A stretch of 50,380 nt of DNA from Dehalococcoidia bacterium UBA7891 (lineage in GTDB: Bacteria > Chloroflexota > Dehalococcoidia > Lucifugimonadales > UBA826): the NCBI GenBank assembly GCA_002500485.1, contig DLRJ01000027.1, positions 1-50,380 of the forward strand. The letters run 5' to 3'. The notes under the pieces were generated by a model. That model was not told the origin of the DNA. It saw only the letters and a list, made by a program, of their open reading frames with translations, and did not search any database. Positions within the stretch are counted from its first letter, which is position 1. Each line of letters begins with the position of its first letter. The position numbers and the translations under genes are program-made. Positions 16,252 to 24,383 of the stretch are shown in pieces.

Positions 16252-16281
16252 TTGCGTAAATGTGCTTGATATCACTAGAAT
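16252..16281 (+). promoter_or_regulatory. Candidate sigma70 promoter for the MDR dehydrogenase gene
   Basis: TTGCGT (16252-16257) and TAGAAT (16276-16281) are 18 nt apart, giving a start near 16288 and a 56-nt leader to ATG 16344. Confidence 0.45.
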
Positions 16282-16343
16282 GTGCTCTATTCTAAGCCAA
16301 AAAAAATTATGATCAGAAATATTTGGAAAACTGGAGAAGGTTA

Positions 16344-17324
16344 ATGTTTGCTGCAAGAATAACAAGTCCTAAGAAAATTGAAATAGAGGATATAGAGACT
16401 CCAACCATAAAAGAGGGACAATGTTTAATAAAATTGGAAAGGTGGTCGGTTTGTGGAAGTGACATTAGACACGCTTATGGTCCAGTGATGCCAGAAGAAG
16501 AATATCCTATGAGGCATGGAGGTGCGTGCCATGAATGTGCAGGCACTATAGTTGAAAGCAAGTCCGATAAATTTAAAGTGGGTCAGAGGGTAATAGTCTT
16601 ACCTAGCCAAGACGGGCCAGGCGGCCTTGTTGAATACTACCCGGGCGATGAAAGCAGGATGGCACTTGTACCTGATCATGGTGATTTAGGTGAATGGATT
16701 CTTTGCCAACCGTCAGGGACGGTTTTATATTCGTGCCAGCAAATGGGAACTATATTGGGTAAAGATGTTGTTGTTATGGGTCAAGGTAGTATTGGTCTAT
16801 CCTTCACGGCTATCGTTGCGAGAGCTGGTGCAAGGAGAGTTATTGCTGTAGACCCACTGGATTACCGATTAGAGTGGGGTAAAAAGTTTGGTGCCACTCA
16901 CACCATAAACCCTGATAGGGACAATGTGGATGAAGCGCTTGCTGAAATCACAGATGGCAAACTTGCTGATATATCTGTTGAAGCCTCTGGTTATCCTGAC
17001 GGCTTGAATGCAGCCATTAGAGGTGCGACTAAACATGGAAAGGTGATAATTTTTGGGATTCAGGAAGGCCCACGAGGAAAAACCACTGAAATAGATACTC
17101 AATACTTATTACGGAATGCCCCAACTATTATTCCGACCTCGGGAGCAGGAAGTGGCGATGCTATAGGACATATAGAGAGGATGATTGAATTAAAGGATCG
17201 AGGTTGGTGGAATCCAGGGGAGATGAAAACGCATGAGACAAATTTCTCAGACGTCAATGATGCTTACGACCAGTATGAACAATACCAAGACGATATTATT
17301 AAAGTTGTAATGAACAACGAGTAA
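16344..17324 (+). CDS. Medium-chain (zinc-type) alcohol dehydrogenase family protein
   Basis: The 326-aa oxidoreductase has the catalytic-zinc region WSVCGSDIRH and GACHECAGTI (the usual GHE). It has the NAD(P)-binding VVVMGQGSIGLSF near residue 150 with VIAVDPLDYRLE after it, where the acidic residue suggests NAD. The four-Cys structural-zinc lobe is replaced by a loop without cysteines. The substrate is likely a polyol or alcohol in sugar-acid catabolism, inferred only from the enolase-family gene that follows. The longest ORF begins at TTG 16323, but GGAG at 16333-16336 is 7 nt before ATG 16344, which I use. A strong terminator follows the stop. Confidence 0.88.
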   Translation: MFAARITSPKKIEIEDIETPTIKEGQCLIKLERWSVCGSDIRHAYGPVMPEEEYPMRHGGACHECAGTIVESKSDKFKVGQRVIVLPSQDGPGGLVEYYPGDESRMALVPDHGDLGEWILCQPSGTVLYSCQQMGTILGKDVVVMGQGSIGLSFTAIVARAGARRVIAVDPLDYRLEWGKKFGATHTINPDRDNVDEALAEITDGKLADISVEASGYPDGLNAAIRGATKHGKVIIFGIQEGPRGKTTEIDTQYLLRNAPTIIPTSGAGSGDAIGHIERMIELKDRGWWNPGEMKTHETNFSDVNDAYDQYEQYQDDIIKVVMNNE

Positions 17325-17340
17325 GTTTTATTTGGTACCG

Positions 17341-17377
17341 AAAAAGGGGGAGACTAATATGTCTCCCCCTTTTTTTT
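17341..17377 (+). terminator. Rho-independent terminator
   Basis: A perfect 14-bp stem (17341-17354 with 17361-17374; core GGGGGAGAC/GTCTCCCCC) encloses the loop TAATAT and runs into eight T. It separates the dehydrogenase gene from the enolase-family gene. Confidence 0.95.
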
Positions 17378-17419
17378 ATCCATATTTATCCGAAAATTAG
17401 GTAAAACAGGAGTATTACC

Positions 17420-18583
17420 ATGAAAATCACATCAGTAAAGGCTGTACCTGCTTCACACACCACCACTAGAGCAGGTGTTTCTGTTTCTAGGAATTATGTT
17501 TTCGTAAAAATAGAAACAGATGAAGGTTTGACAGGGTGGGGGGAAGCCACTTGCGGACCTTTAAGCGTGGCTACGATGGTTGATGAATTTGGTGAAGTTA
17601 TTAATGGTCAGAATCCTATGGAGATCGAGAAACACTGGCAGACTCTCTATCATCATTTTCATGTCCGTGGCGGTATTGTTCAGATGTCGGCAATCAGTGG
17701 AATTGAAATTGCATTGTGGGATATAAAAGGCCAGGCACTAGGCGTACCTGTTTATGAACTCTTAGGTGGAAAAATAAGAGATAGAATTTGGACCTATGGC
17801 AGATGGGATGGCTTAACCCCTGAAGCAGCAGTGGAGAATGCGATGTTCCACGTGGAACAGGGTCTTACAGCCTTGAAGGGCGATCCCTTTGAGCATCGGG
17901 GCATATTTATTGATAAGAAATCAGAGGATTTAGCAGTATCAAAAATGCGATCAGTGAGGGAAGCTGTTGGGGATGAAGTAGAACTTTTTGTTGAAGTACA
18001 CGGAAGGTTGGCGCCCTCTGATGCCATCAGGGTAGCCAATAGGTTGGAAGAATTTAGACCTTTTTTTTATGAAGAACCCGTGCCACCTCAAAATTTGGAA
18101 GCCCTCAAGAAGGTCGCTGATAATGTGAATATCCCGATTGCCACTGGGGAAAGGCTTCTGACCAAATTTGATTTTGCAGATTTATTGCCTCTGCATGCCG
18201 TAGACCTGATACAACCAGATGTTGTTCAGGCAGGGGGTATTCTTGAGCTCAAAAAAATTGCGGCCATGGCGGAGGCTTATTACGTAGGCTTTCAACCACA
18301 TAATCCGTACGGCCCTTTTTGTACAATTGCTGCACTTCATTTGGATGCATGCACTCCAAATTTCTTGATTCAAGAGGGTGGTATTCATCCTTGGTTTCAG
18401 GATGCAACGACTGGCAATTTCCCAATCCAAAAAAATGGCTACTTTGGTGTGCCAACAGGCATAGGTTTAGGTGTAGCAATGAATGAAGATTGGTTGAAGG
18501 CAAATCCCTGGAGCGATAATGCGTATCCTTGGAGACCTAATTTGGGTGCCAATCCGTCACGTCAAGATGTGTTTTGGTCTTAA
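17420..18583 (+). CDS. Enolase-superfamily dehydratase (galactonate dehydratase-like)
   Basis: The 387-aa protein has the two-domain mandelate racemase/muconate lactonizing fold. The capping domain opens MKITSVKAVPAS, with DEGLTGWGEATCGP, and the barrel begins at ISGIEIALWDIKGQALGVPVYELLGGK. Its metal ligands lie in VEVHGR, EEPVPP and ATGERL, and the general base is probably the His of VHGR or QPHNP, as in D-galactonate dehydratase and ManD. The first ligand is Glu where Asp is usual. The enzyme would dehydrate a sugar acid. The start ATG 17420 has CAGGAG 8 nt upstream. Confidence 0.88.
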   Translation: MKITSVKAVPASHTTTRAGVSVSRNYVFVKIETDEGLTGWGEATCGPLSVATMVDEFGEVINGQNPMEIEKHWQTLYHHFHVRGGIVQMSAISGIEIALWDIKGQALGVPVYELLGGKIRDRIWTYGRWDGLTPEAAVENAMFHVEQGLTALKGDPFEHRGIFIDKKSEDLAVSKMRSVREAVGDEVELFVEVHGRLAPSDAIRVANRLEEFRPFFYEEPVPPQNLEALKKVADNVNIPIATGERLLTKFDFADLLPLHAVDLIQPDVVQAGGILELKKIAAMAEAYYVGFQPHNPYGPFCTIAALHLDACTPNFLIQEGGIHPWFQDATTGNFPIQKNGYFGVPTGIGLGVAMNEDWLKANPWSDNAYPWRPNLGANPSRQDVFWS

Positions 18584-18706
18584 ACGATAAATCTTTCCCC
18601 CCATATTTGGTTGCGATTTTTGACCTCAGATTTGGATATAATGCCGCTGGAAGCTCATTTGCAATTTGGGTTGTAACAGAAAATGACAGAAAGGGAGAAA
18701 ATGACT

Positions 18707-19003
18707 ATGGTTTCACAGCTACGCATTTACACTATTAACCGAGGCATGATGGACTCTTGGCTCAACCTGTTCCATAAACATCTTAAGCCTAACCATGAGA
18801 AGTATGGTATACCGATCGAGTCTAGTTGGGTTAACGCTGATCGGACAGAGTTCATATGGGTGAGAAGCTTCGATAATGTGGAGGTGATTCAAGCTAAAGA
18901 GGATGAGTATTATTCGTCACCCGAGCGTATTGCGTTGGGAGACCAACCGAAAGTCCATATTGCCAAAACCGAGGTCCGAGTCGTAGAGCCCACTAACTCC
19001 TAG
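18707..19003 (+). CDS. NIPSNAP family protein
   Basis: The 98-aa protein has the single ferredoxin-like domain of NIPSNAP: VSQLRIYTINRGMMDSWLNL at the start, then WVNADRTEFIWVRSFDN, and the final KTEVRVVEP strand. The longest frame starts at ATG 18683, but GGGAG at 18693-18697 is 9 nt from ATG 18707 and the family's N-terminus fits there. It is followed after 67 bp by a large hydrolase gene on the same strand. The two may form a catabolic unit with the enolase-family gene upstream. Confidence 0.85.
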   Translation: MVSQLRIYTINRGMMDSWLNLFHKHLKPNHEKYGIPIESSWVNADRTEFIWVRSFDNVEVIQAKEDEYYSSPERIALGDQPKVHIAKTEVRVVEPTNS

Positions 19004-19070
19004 GTTCAAATTTTCCACGAATATCTAATTAAGCCTAGAATTTTGAACAATACGAGCAGGAGAAGTGGTT

Positions 19071-21041
19071 TTGGCAGTTACAGCAGTAGATATAAAAAGT
19101 CGTGTCGAATTTGATTCAGGGACTTCTTGGGGTAAATTTGGACCTTATGAAAGGATAGATGGAGTTGTGGAGTTTGGGGTTGATCCAGATAATGCTGCCA
19201 ATTCCGGAATCATTGATTTGCATCATTCTCCGGTGGATAGTGCTGGGTTAGTAAATTTCAGCTCTGATTTTGTTTTATTGACACCATCGACCAGGGAATC
19301 TTCTCGTCTTCTTGTGGATGTTGTTAATAGGGGAAGGAAAAGAGCGATATCTGATTTTAATATGGCATCTCCTAACTTGACTCCCTCGTCCACCATCGAG
19401 CCTGGAGACGGGTTTCTTTTTCAGCGTGGTTACACTGTGGTATCGATTGGCTGGCAGTATGATGTGTATCGCAGTGGGTCTCTACTCGGAATGGACCCAC
19501 CACTAGTTGAACTTGATGGAAAACCTGTTGAAGGTACCAACTTAGTGGAAATTCGGCCGAATGAAAGAATCAAAAATTCCTTACTTGCTAACCGGGCCCA
19601 TAAACCCTATCCCGCTAGTTCGACCAATAATGCTAAAGACACAATGTATGTTAAAGATTGGGAGGATGGGCCGCAGGAAGAAATACCTAGAAGCGAATGG
19701 TCTTTTTCTAAAGAACAAAATGGAACTGTTGTTCCCGATGCCGAGTATGTATATATGGAATCTGGATTTTGCCCAGGTAGAATTTATAGCGTTGTATATG
19801 AGGCATCAAAGGCAGTCGTTTCAGGATCCACCTTAATGTCTATTCGAGATATTGGTTCCTGGATCAAATATGGTGGTGTGAACTCCCCATTAAAAAGTCG
19901 ACCTACATATGCTTATGCCTATGGAATATCTCAAACGGGAAGACTTTTGAGACATTATTTATATTCAGGTATGAATTTAGATGAAAAGGGACGCCAGGTA
20001 TATGATGGACTTCTGCCTCATGTGGCTGGTGGTAGACGCGGGGATTTCAATCACAGATTTGCACAACCTTCACAACAATCTTCTCCTGGATTCGGCCACA
20101 TGTATCCTTTTGCAGATGAACCTACAGAGGATCCGTATGGCAGGAAATTGGAAGGACTTCAAGATAGACAGAAAACTCTTGGTGGACTGCCAAAGGTTAT
20201 TTATACCAATACCTCGGCGGAATATTGGAGGGGTGATGCCTCGTTATCTCATATTGATCTGAGAGGTCGCCAGGATCTTGATTTCCCTCAAAATACTAGA
20301 AGTTACCTATTCTCAGGAACTCAACATGTACCAAGGGAACTCCCCCAAATGAAAGATCCTGGTCCGGATGGATCGCTCGGACTTTATGGGTTCAATGTAG
20401 TTGACTTCCGACCCCTTCTTAGATCAGCACTTTGCAACTTAGTATCTTGGGTTGAAGAGGGTCTTGAACCACCAGAAAGTAAGGTCCCAAGGCTTGCTGA
20501 TGGCACTGCTAGTACCATTCCTGATGTTCTAGAAGTATTCACGGGAACGCTTGGATTAAAGATCCCAGATCATTCTCAAATGTGGCGTCTTAGGGAAATG
20601 GATATGGGTTTACGAGAAGATATTGGCATAGCCACATATCCAATAAAGGAAGGCAGAGAATATCCTAGATTTGTTTCATCAGTGGATAACGACGGAAATG
20701 AAGTGGCTGGTATTCGAATGCCTGATATATCGGTTCCAGTTGGCACCCATACGGGCTGGAATCCTCGCGACCCATCAACAGGAGCCCCTGATCAGATTAT
20801 TTCTATGGTCGGATTCACAAATTATTTTCCAGCCACTGGGAAATCTTTTAGGCCCCATGATGATTTAAGAAATTCAAATAATGACAGGTATTCGTCAAAA
20901 GAAAATTATTTGAAAATGGTTTCTAAAGCCGCAGAGAAATTGGTTGAGGAAAGATATCTAATTAAGGAAGACATTGATGTGGTGCTGCAAAAATGTGCCC
21001 AAAGGTATGGCGAGGCCATTTCTAGAGGGAATCAAGTTTAA
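19071..21041 (+). CDS. Alpha/beta hydrolase domain protein (Abhydrolase_10 type)
   Basis: The about 656-aa protein resembles the large hydrolases grouped as alpha/beta hydrolase domain-containing proteins. It has the characteristic N-terminal SWGKFGPYERIDGVVEFGVD, then LLVDVVNRGRKRA, GDGFLFQRGYTVVSIGWQYD, and a nucleophile elbow YGISQTGRLLRHYL (G-x-S-x-T-G) near residue 297. Candidate histidines follow in FSGTQHVPRELP. No signal peptide is visible, although relatives are sometimes exported. The start could be GTG 19065, but AGGAG at 19058-19062 is only 2 nt from it and 8 nt from TTG 19071, which I use. An ester or lactone substrate is likely but unknown. Confidence 0.82.
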   Translation: MAVTAVDIKSRVEFDSGTSWGKFGPYERIDGVVEFGVDPDNAANSGIIDLHHSPVDSAGLVNFSSDFVLLTPSTRESSRLLVDVVNRGRKRAISDFNMASPNLTPSSTIEPGDGFLFQRGYTVVSIGWQYDVYRSGSLLGMDPPLVELDGKPVEGTNLVEIRPNERIKNSLLANRAHKPYPASSTNNAKDTMYVKDWEDGPQEEIPRSEWSFSKEQNGTVVPDAEYVYMESGFCPGRIYSVVYEASKAVVSGSTLMSIRDIGSWIKYGGVNSPLKSRPTYAYAYGISQTGRLLRHYLYSGMNLDEKGRQVYDGLLPHVAGGRRGDFNHRFAQPSQQSSPGFGHMYPFADEPTEDPYGRKLEGLQDRQKTLGGLPKVIYTNTSAEYWRGDASLSHIDLRGRQDLDFPQNTRSYLFSGTQHVPRELPQMKDPGPDGSLGLYGFNVVDFRPLLRSALCNLVSWVEEGLEPPESKVPRLADGTASTIPDVLEVFTGTLGLKIPDHSQMWRLREMDMGLREDIGIATYPIKEGREYPRFVSSVDNDGNEVAGIRMPDISVPVGTHTGWNPRDPSTGAPDQIISMVGFTNYFPATGKSFRPHDDLRNSNNDRYSSKENYLKMVSKAAEKLVEERYLIKEDIDVVLQKCAQRYGEAISRGNQV

Positions 21042-21096
21042 GTAGCTAATATGTTGGTATTACATCAAATAGGTATTAAATTCCGATGAACGAATT

Positions 21097-22056
21097 TTAA
21101 CTAAGCGAAGCACCTGTTGCATCGGTGTATATGCTGTAAATTGAGCGACTTGCTGTAATAAATAAACGATTGCGTTTGTGTCCCCCAAATGTAAGATTGG
21201 ACGGTACTTCCGGTAAATATATCCTACCAATCAAGACGGATGAATCGTTATATATAGTTATAGAATTAGTTCCTCGCTGAGCAGATGCCCACAGATTTCC
21301 GTCAGTATCACAGCGCATACCGTCTGTGGAATCCTCACCTGTCTCTGTAAAAATTTTTCCTTCCGCTAAGCTGTCGCCATTGTTTGATACTTGATAAACA
21401 TAAATAGCATTAGGGTTATTTGAGCCAGAATCCGATACATAAAGGTCCGTGAAGTCTGGTGAGAAACAAAGCCCGTTGGGACGAACAAGACCTGTTGCTT
21501 TTACTGCTACTGCTCCGGATGAAGGGTCAATTCTATACACTGCGGTGGGTAATTCAGGTTCAGATCGGTCTCCTTCATAATTATTTAAAATTCCATATCC
21601 GGGGTCCGTAAACCAAATTGCACCATCTTTATGAATCGCAACATCATTAGGGGCATTTAGTTTTGAATTTTTGAAGGAGTCCGCAATTATGGTGATTGAC
21701 CCGTCAAATTCTGTTCTAGTGACCCTTCTAGTTAAATGCTCGCAGGTGATGAGCCTACCCAAGTTATCTCTTGCGTTGCCGTTAGCATTATTGGATGGAT
21801 TACGATATTCACTAACGATTTCGGTTTCTTCCGTCCATCTAAGGATTCTATTATTTGGTATATCGCTAAACAGAAGATATCTTCCATCACCAAACCACGC
21901 TGGTCCTTCGGTCCATCTAGAGCCTGTATAAAGGCGCTCCATTCCAGCATTTCCGAGAACATAGCGTTTGAAACTTTCGTCTATTACCTCCACAAATGGT
22001 TCTGGATACGGGGTGGTATCTTTTTCCCAATTTCTTACGGTACTATTTATATTCAT
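21097..22056 (-). CDS. SMP-30/gluconolactonase family protein
   Basis: The 319-aa six-bladed propeller has the metal-site elements of lactonases: WTEGPAWFGDGRYLLFSDI (Glu ligand), NAPNDVAIHKDGAIWFTDPGYG (Asn ligand) and DGMRCDTDGNLWAS (Asp ligand). These enzymes hydrolyse aldono-lactones to sugar acids, the substrates of enolase-family dehydratases such as the one at 17.4 kb. No signal peptide is seen. ATG 22056 has AAGGA 9-10 nt upstream. It is transcribed toward the alpha/beta hydrolase gene, with 55 bp between stops. Confidence 0.92.
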   Translation of the reverse strand: MNINSTVRNWEKDTTPYPEPFVEVIDESFKRYVLGNAGMERLYTGSRWTEGPAWFGDGRYLLFSDIPNNRILRWTEETEIVSEYRNPSNNANGNARDNLGRLITCEHLTRRVTRTEFDGSITIIADSFKNSKLNAPNDVAIHKDGAIWFTDPGYGILNNYEGDRSEPELPTAVYRIDPSSGAVAVKATGLVRPNGLCFSPDFTDLYVSDSGSNNPNAIYVYQVSNNGDSLAEGKIFTETGEDSTDGMRCDTDGNLWASAQRGTNSITIYNDSSVLIGRIYLPEVPSNLTFGGHKRNRLFITASRSIYSIYTDATGASLS

Positions 22057-22219
22057 GAAATTGAATTCCTTATGTATAGGTCAATCATGAGACTGTGGGT
22101 AGTAAATTTTTTAGTAGAGACTAATTCCAAAGGGAATAAAAAATATTTAGGACAGCCTTATTTTATCCAAATAGCTGACCTCAGCAAGTTTATTACACGA
22201 ACAGATAGGTTGAAGTATA

Positions 22220-23515
22220 TTGAATAAGTTGAGAAACGAGACACCGAAACTTTATTATGGTTGGCTGGTTCTCGCCGTATGTTTCTTTATTGTGATGTGT
22301 TCATCTGGTGTTCGGTCTAGTATGGGTGTTTTTATAACCCCAATGGAGACGGATATGCAGTGGGCCCGAAACGATATTACCAGGGTACTTTCTTTGGGAA
22401 TATTTGTTGGGGCTTTGTCCTTTATATTGATGGGCTATCTTTATGATAGATATGGTGGGCGGCGGGTGATAACGGCTGCTCTAATAATGGTCGGGATATC
22501 TGTTTTTTTGCTAAGTCGGGTTAACTCCATTTTCGGATTAATTTTGATATACGGGATACTTGGAAGTGTTGCAACTAGTGGTGCTTCTTTTGTAACTATT
22601 CACTCGTTATTGGCAAAATGGTTCTACAGACGGAGAGGCTTAGCTATGAGCCTGTCTGCTGCCGGAGGCTCTATCGGCCCTTTGCTGTTTGCACCATTTT
22701 GTGCGTTCCTGATAGAAGCTTTTGATTGGAGGACTGCTTTTTTATTCATAGGTGGAATGGTTTTGTTTATAGGAGCTCCTCTGGCGGCTCTTTTCCTAAA
22801 AGATGATCCACTGGGCCAGATTCCAGATAGTGAAAGGGATGAAACCGGGGTTCAAGATAAAGAAGAAGTGCAGGTGAAAATGGAAGGACCATTATTTACC
22901 AGTCGTTGGAAGCAGGCTTTATCCACTTCCCCTTTCTGGCAGTTATCTGCTGCTTATCTTGTTTGTGGTATTACCACTAATATCATTTCCGTTCACTTTG
23001 TTCCATTTGCTGAAGATCAAGGAGTTCCCAAAATAACCGCTGCCACGATTTTTGGGATAATGATGGGGCTAAATTCTGTGGGGGTAATTTCTGCAGGAGT
23101 ATTATCGCAAAAATTCAGTCAGCATAGAGTGTTAGGTTTTACATATGCATTGCGTGGAATTGCTTATTTAGCCTTGTTAACAATTGGTGGAACCACTGGA
23201 ATGTGGGCGTTTGCCTTAATAGCTGGAATGTCGTGGATAGCCACGGCTTCAGTAACTTCTTCCCTCGTAGCAGATATATACGGGGTAAGAAATTTAGGGA
23301 CATTGAATGGCATGTCTAATATGGTTCATCAGATAGGAGGCGCCCTATCGGTACTTGTTGCCGGGGAACTTCAGGCATGGACTGGATCCTATGAGATTCC
23401 TTTTGCGATTGCTGGAGCAACATTACTGTTTGCAAGCATAATGGCTTTTAGTGTCAACGAGAAGAAATACTCATACAGATACTCTAGAGTGCCTGTTGCA
23501 GCCGCTCCTTCTTAA
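22220..23515 (+). CDS. MFS transporter (monocarboxylate/OFA-like)
   Basis: The 431-aa carrier has about 12 membrane segments. The first is LYYGWLVLAVCFFIVMCSSG, followed by the Y-D-R-Y-G-G-R-R loop 2-3 motif, WFYRRRGLAMSLSAAGGSIG and a central hydrophilic loop at residues about 195-225. The YGW opening and the RRRGLA motif are typical of monocarboxylate-porter-like MFS proteins that take up small organic acids. The start TTG 22220 has AGGTTG about 10 nt upstream. It converges on the selenoprotein gene with a single base between the stops. Two further MFS genes of the same type are in the window. Confidence 0.92.
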   Translation: MNKLRNETPKLYYGWLVLAVCFFIVMCSSGVRSSMGVFITPMETDMQWARNDITRVLSLGIFVGALSFILMGYLYDRYGGRRVITAALIMVGISVFLLSRVNSIFGLILIYGILGSVATSGASFVTIHSLLAKWFYRRRGLAMSLSAAGGSIGPLLFAPFCAFLIEAFDWRTAFLFIGGMVLFIGAPLAALFLKDDPLGQIPDSERDETGVQDKEEVQVKMEGPLFTSRWKQALSTSPFWQLSAAYLVCGITTNIISVHFVPFAEDQGVPKITAATIFGIMMGLNSVGVISAGVLSQKFSQHRVLGFTYALRGIAYLALLTIGGTTGMWAFALIAGMSWIATASVTSSLVADIYGVRNLGTLNGMSNMVHQIGGALSVLVAGELQAWTGSYEIPFAIAGATLLFASIMAFSVNEKKYSYRYSRVPVAAAPS

Positions 23516-23516
23516 T

Positions 23517-24173
23517 TTATAAACTTTCTTTCCATGATATGTAGTCTGACCGTCCCCTCTCTTTAAATCTGGGATTGCTGAATCTATCCATAAACTCTTT
23601 CAAGGTTTGGATCGCTTGTTCATTGGAATTTGGATCGTAGTGAATCCACTTATCTAAATGTTCTTCCGACCGGAAGAAATTCATGTTTGCTCAATTTCTG
23701 CCGGCGATGTCTCCGCCTCCCAAAAATCCGAATCCGTAAATGGAAACACCCACAATTCCTTTAGCAGGTATTGAACTAAGAATCTCGCCATCCTTAACTG
23801 TCACACTTATTGGATCATTACAATCTAGGCAAACACTATCAATTTGGATTGTTTTACCAGGGAATAACCAGCAAACTGCTAGAGATTCAAAAGCTCATTG
23901 TCCCCACCATTTGCTTTCACCATCTACGGTAATTTTGTAATGAGTTGGTATGTTGTTAAACGGTGCAAAACTGCCAATAGTATCTGTGCCGGGGACTAGC
24001 CAGTAGCCTGCCATCTTCCCTGGACCCATAAGATCATTTAGAGATGTTCTCGCCTGCTCTACCTCTACCCCGAGTGATGTGGCTATTTCTGTGTAATGAG
24101 GAGCCACCCCAGTCGATACGATGGTTTTCATTATATGGGTGTACAGTTGATCAAGAGTTTTTAAATCGGTCAT
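23517..24173 (-). CDS. MerB (alkylmercury lyase) family selenoprotein with two selenocysteines
   Basis: Reading through TGA at 23897-23895 and 23693-23691, and ending at TAA 23519-23517, gives one 218-aa protein from ATG 24173 (AGG 9 nt upstream). Residues 1-80 form the helical N-terminal domain of MerB, and FAPFNNIPTHYKITVDGE is the family segment before the first catalytic residue. MerB (212 aa) uses Cys96, Asp99 and Cys159 to split carbon-mercury bonds. Here the TGA codons are 93 and 161, with Glu96 three residues after the first and C-x2-C at 115-118 near MerB Cys117. After the second TGA comes NMNFFRSEEHLDKW, matching the FFAS region of MerB. Both TGAs have SECIS-like hairpins downstream. 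A pseudogene is unlikely: no frameshift exists and both nonsense codons fall on catalytic positions. Other genes here use TGA as stop. The substrate may be an organometal other than mercury. ORF callers truncate it at 23895. Confidence 0.88.
23661..23678 (-). promoter_or_regulatory. SECIS-like hairpin for the second Sec codon
   Basis: On the minus strand TTCTTCC and GGAAGAA form a perfect 7-bp stem around the loop GGTC. The loop begins 19 nt after the TGA at 23691. The GGUC apical loop is that of the E. coli fdhF element bound by SelB, and the distance lies in the bacterial range. Confidence 0.85.
23868..23882 (-). promoter_or_regulatory. SECIS-like hairpin for the first Sec codon
   Basis: On the minus strand CTAGCA pairs with TGCTGG (one G-T wobble) around the loop GTT, 18 nt after the TGA at 23895. 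The loop begins with G, as bacterial elements require. It is weaker than the second hairpin. Confidence 0.6.
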
Positions 24174-24264
24174 TAATAATTGCCTTTTGCTTTCGGTTAT
24201 CTGATCCAGGTCTATATCTTTAAAGAGTACAATAGCAATAGATTGGTTTGTTAGCAAAACAAGG

Positions 24265-24293
24265 TCAACATTAACGATTTATATGAGTATAAT
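24265..24293 (+). promoter_or_regulatory. Candidate sigma70 promoter for the second MFS gene
   Basis: TCAACA (24265-24270) and TATAAT (24288-24293) are 17 nt apart. Transcription would begin near 24300, about 30 nt before the AGGAG at 24329-24333. Confidence 0.6.
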
Positions 24294-24383
24294 GGCCATG
24301 CTATTTTAAGCAGCGACCTTAGACCATCAGGAGATATCCAGATCAAATTACTAGGACAGCGCACGATTTTTTATGGTTGGATC

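Noticed and set aside
23740..23940. Plus-strand 66-aa ORF inside the selenoprotein gene
   Set aside because: It is the antisense shadow of the MerB-like gene; its translation has no recognisable pattern and no ribosome site.
23895..24257. A 120-aa truncated MerB-like protein ending at the first TGA
   Set aside because: The frame continues with the missing catalytic domain, both TGAs replace catalytic Cys, and SECIS-like hairpins follow. The N-terminal 28 residues before ATG 24173 are also not family-like.
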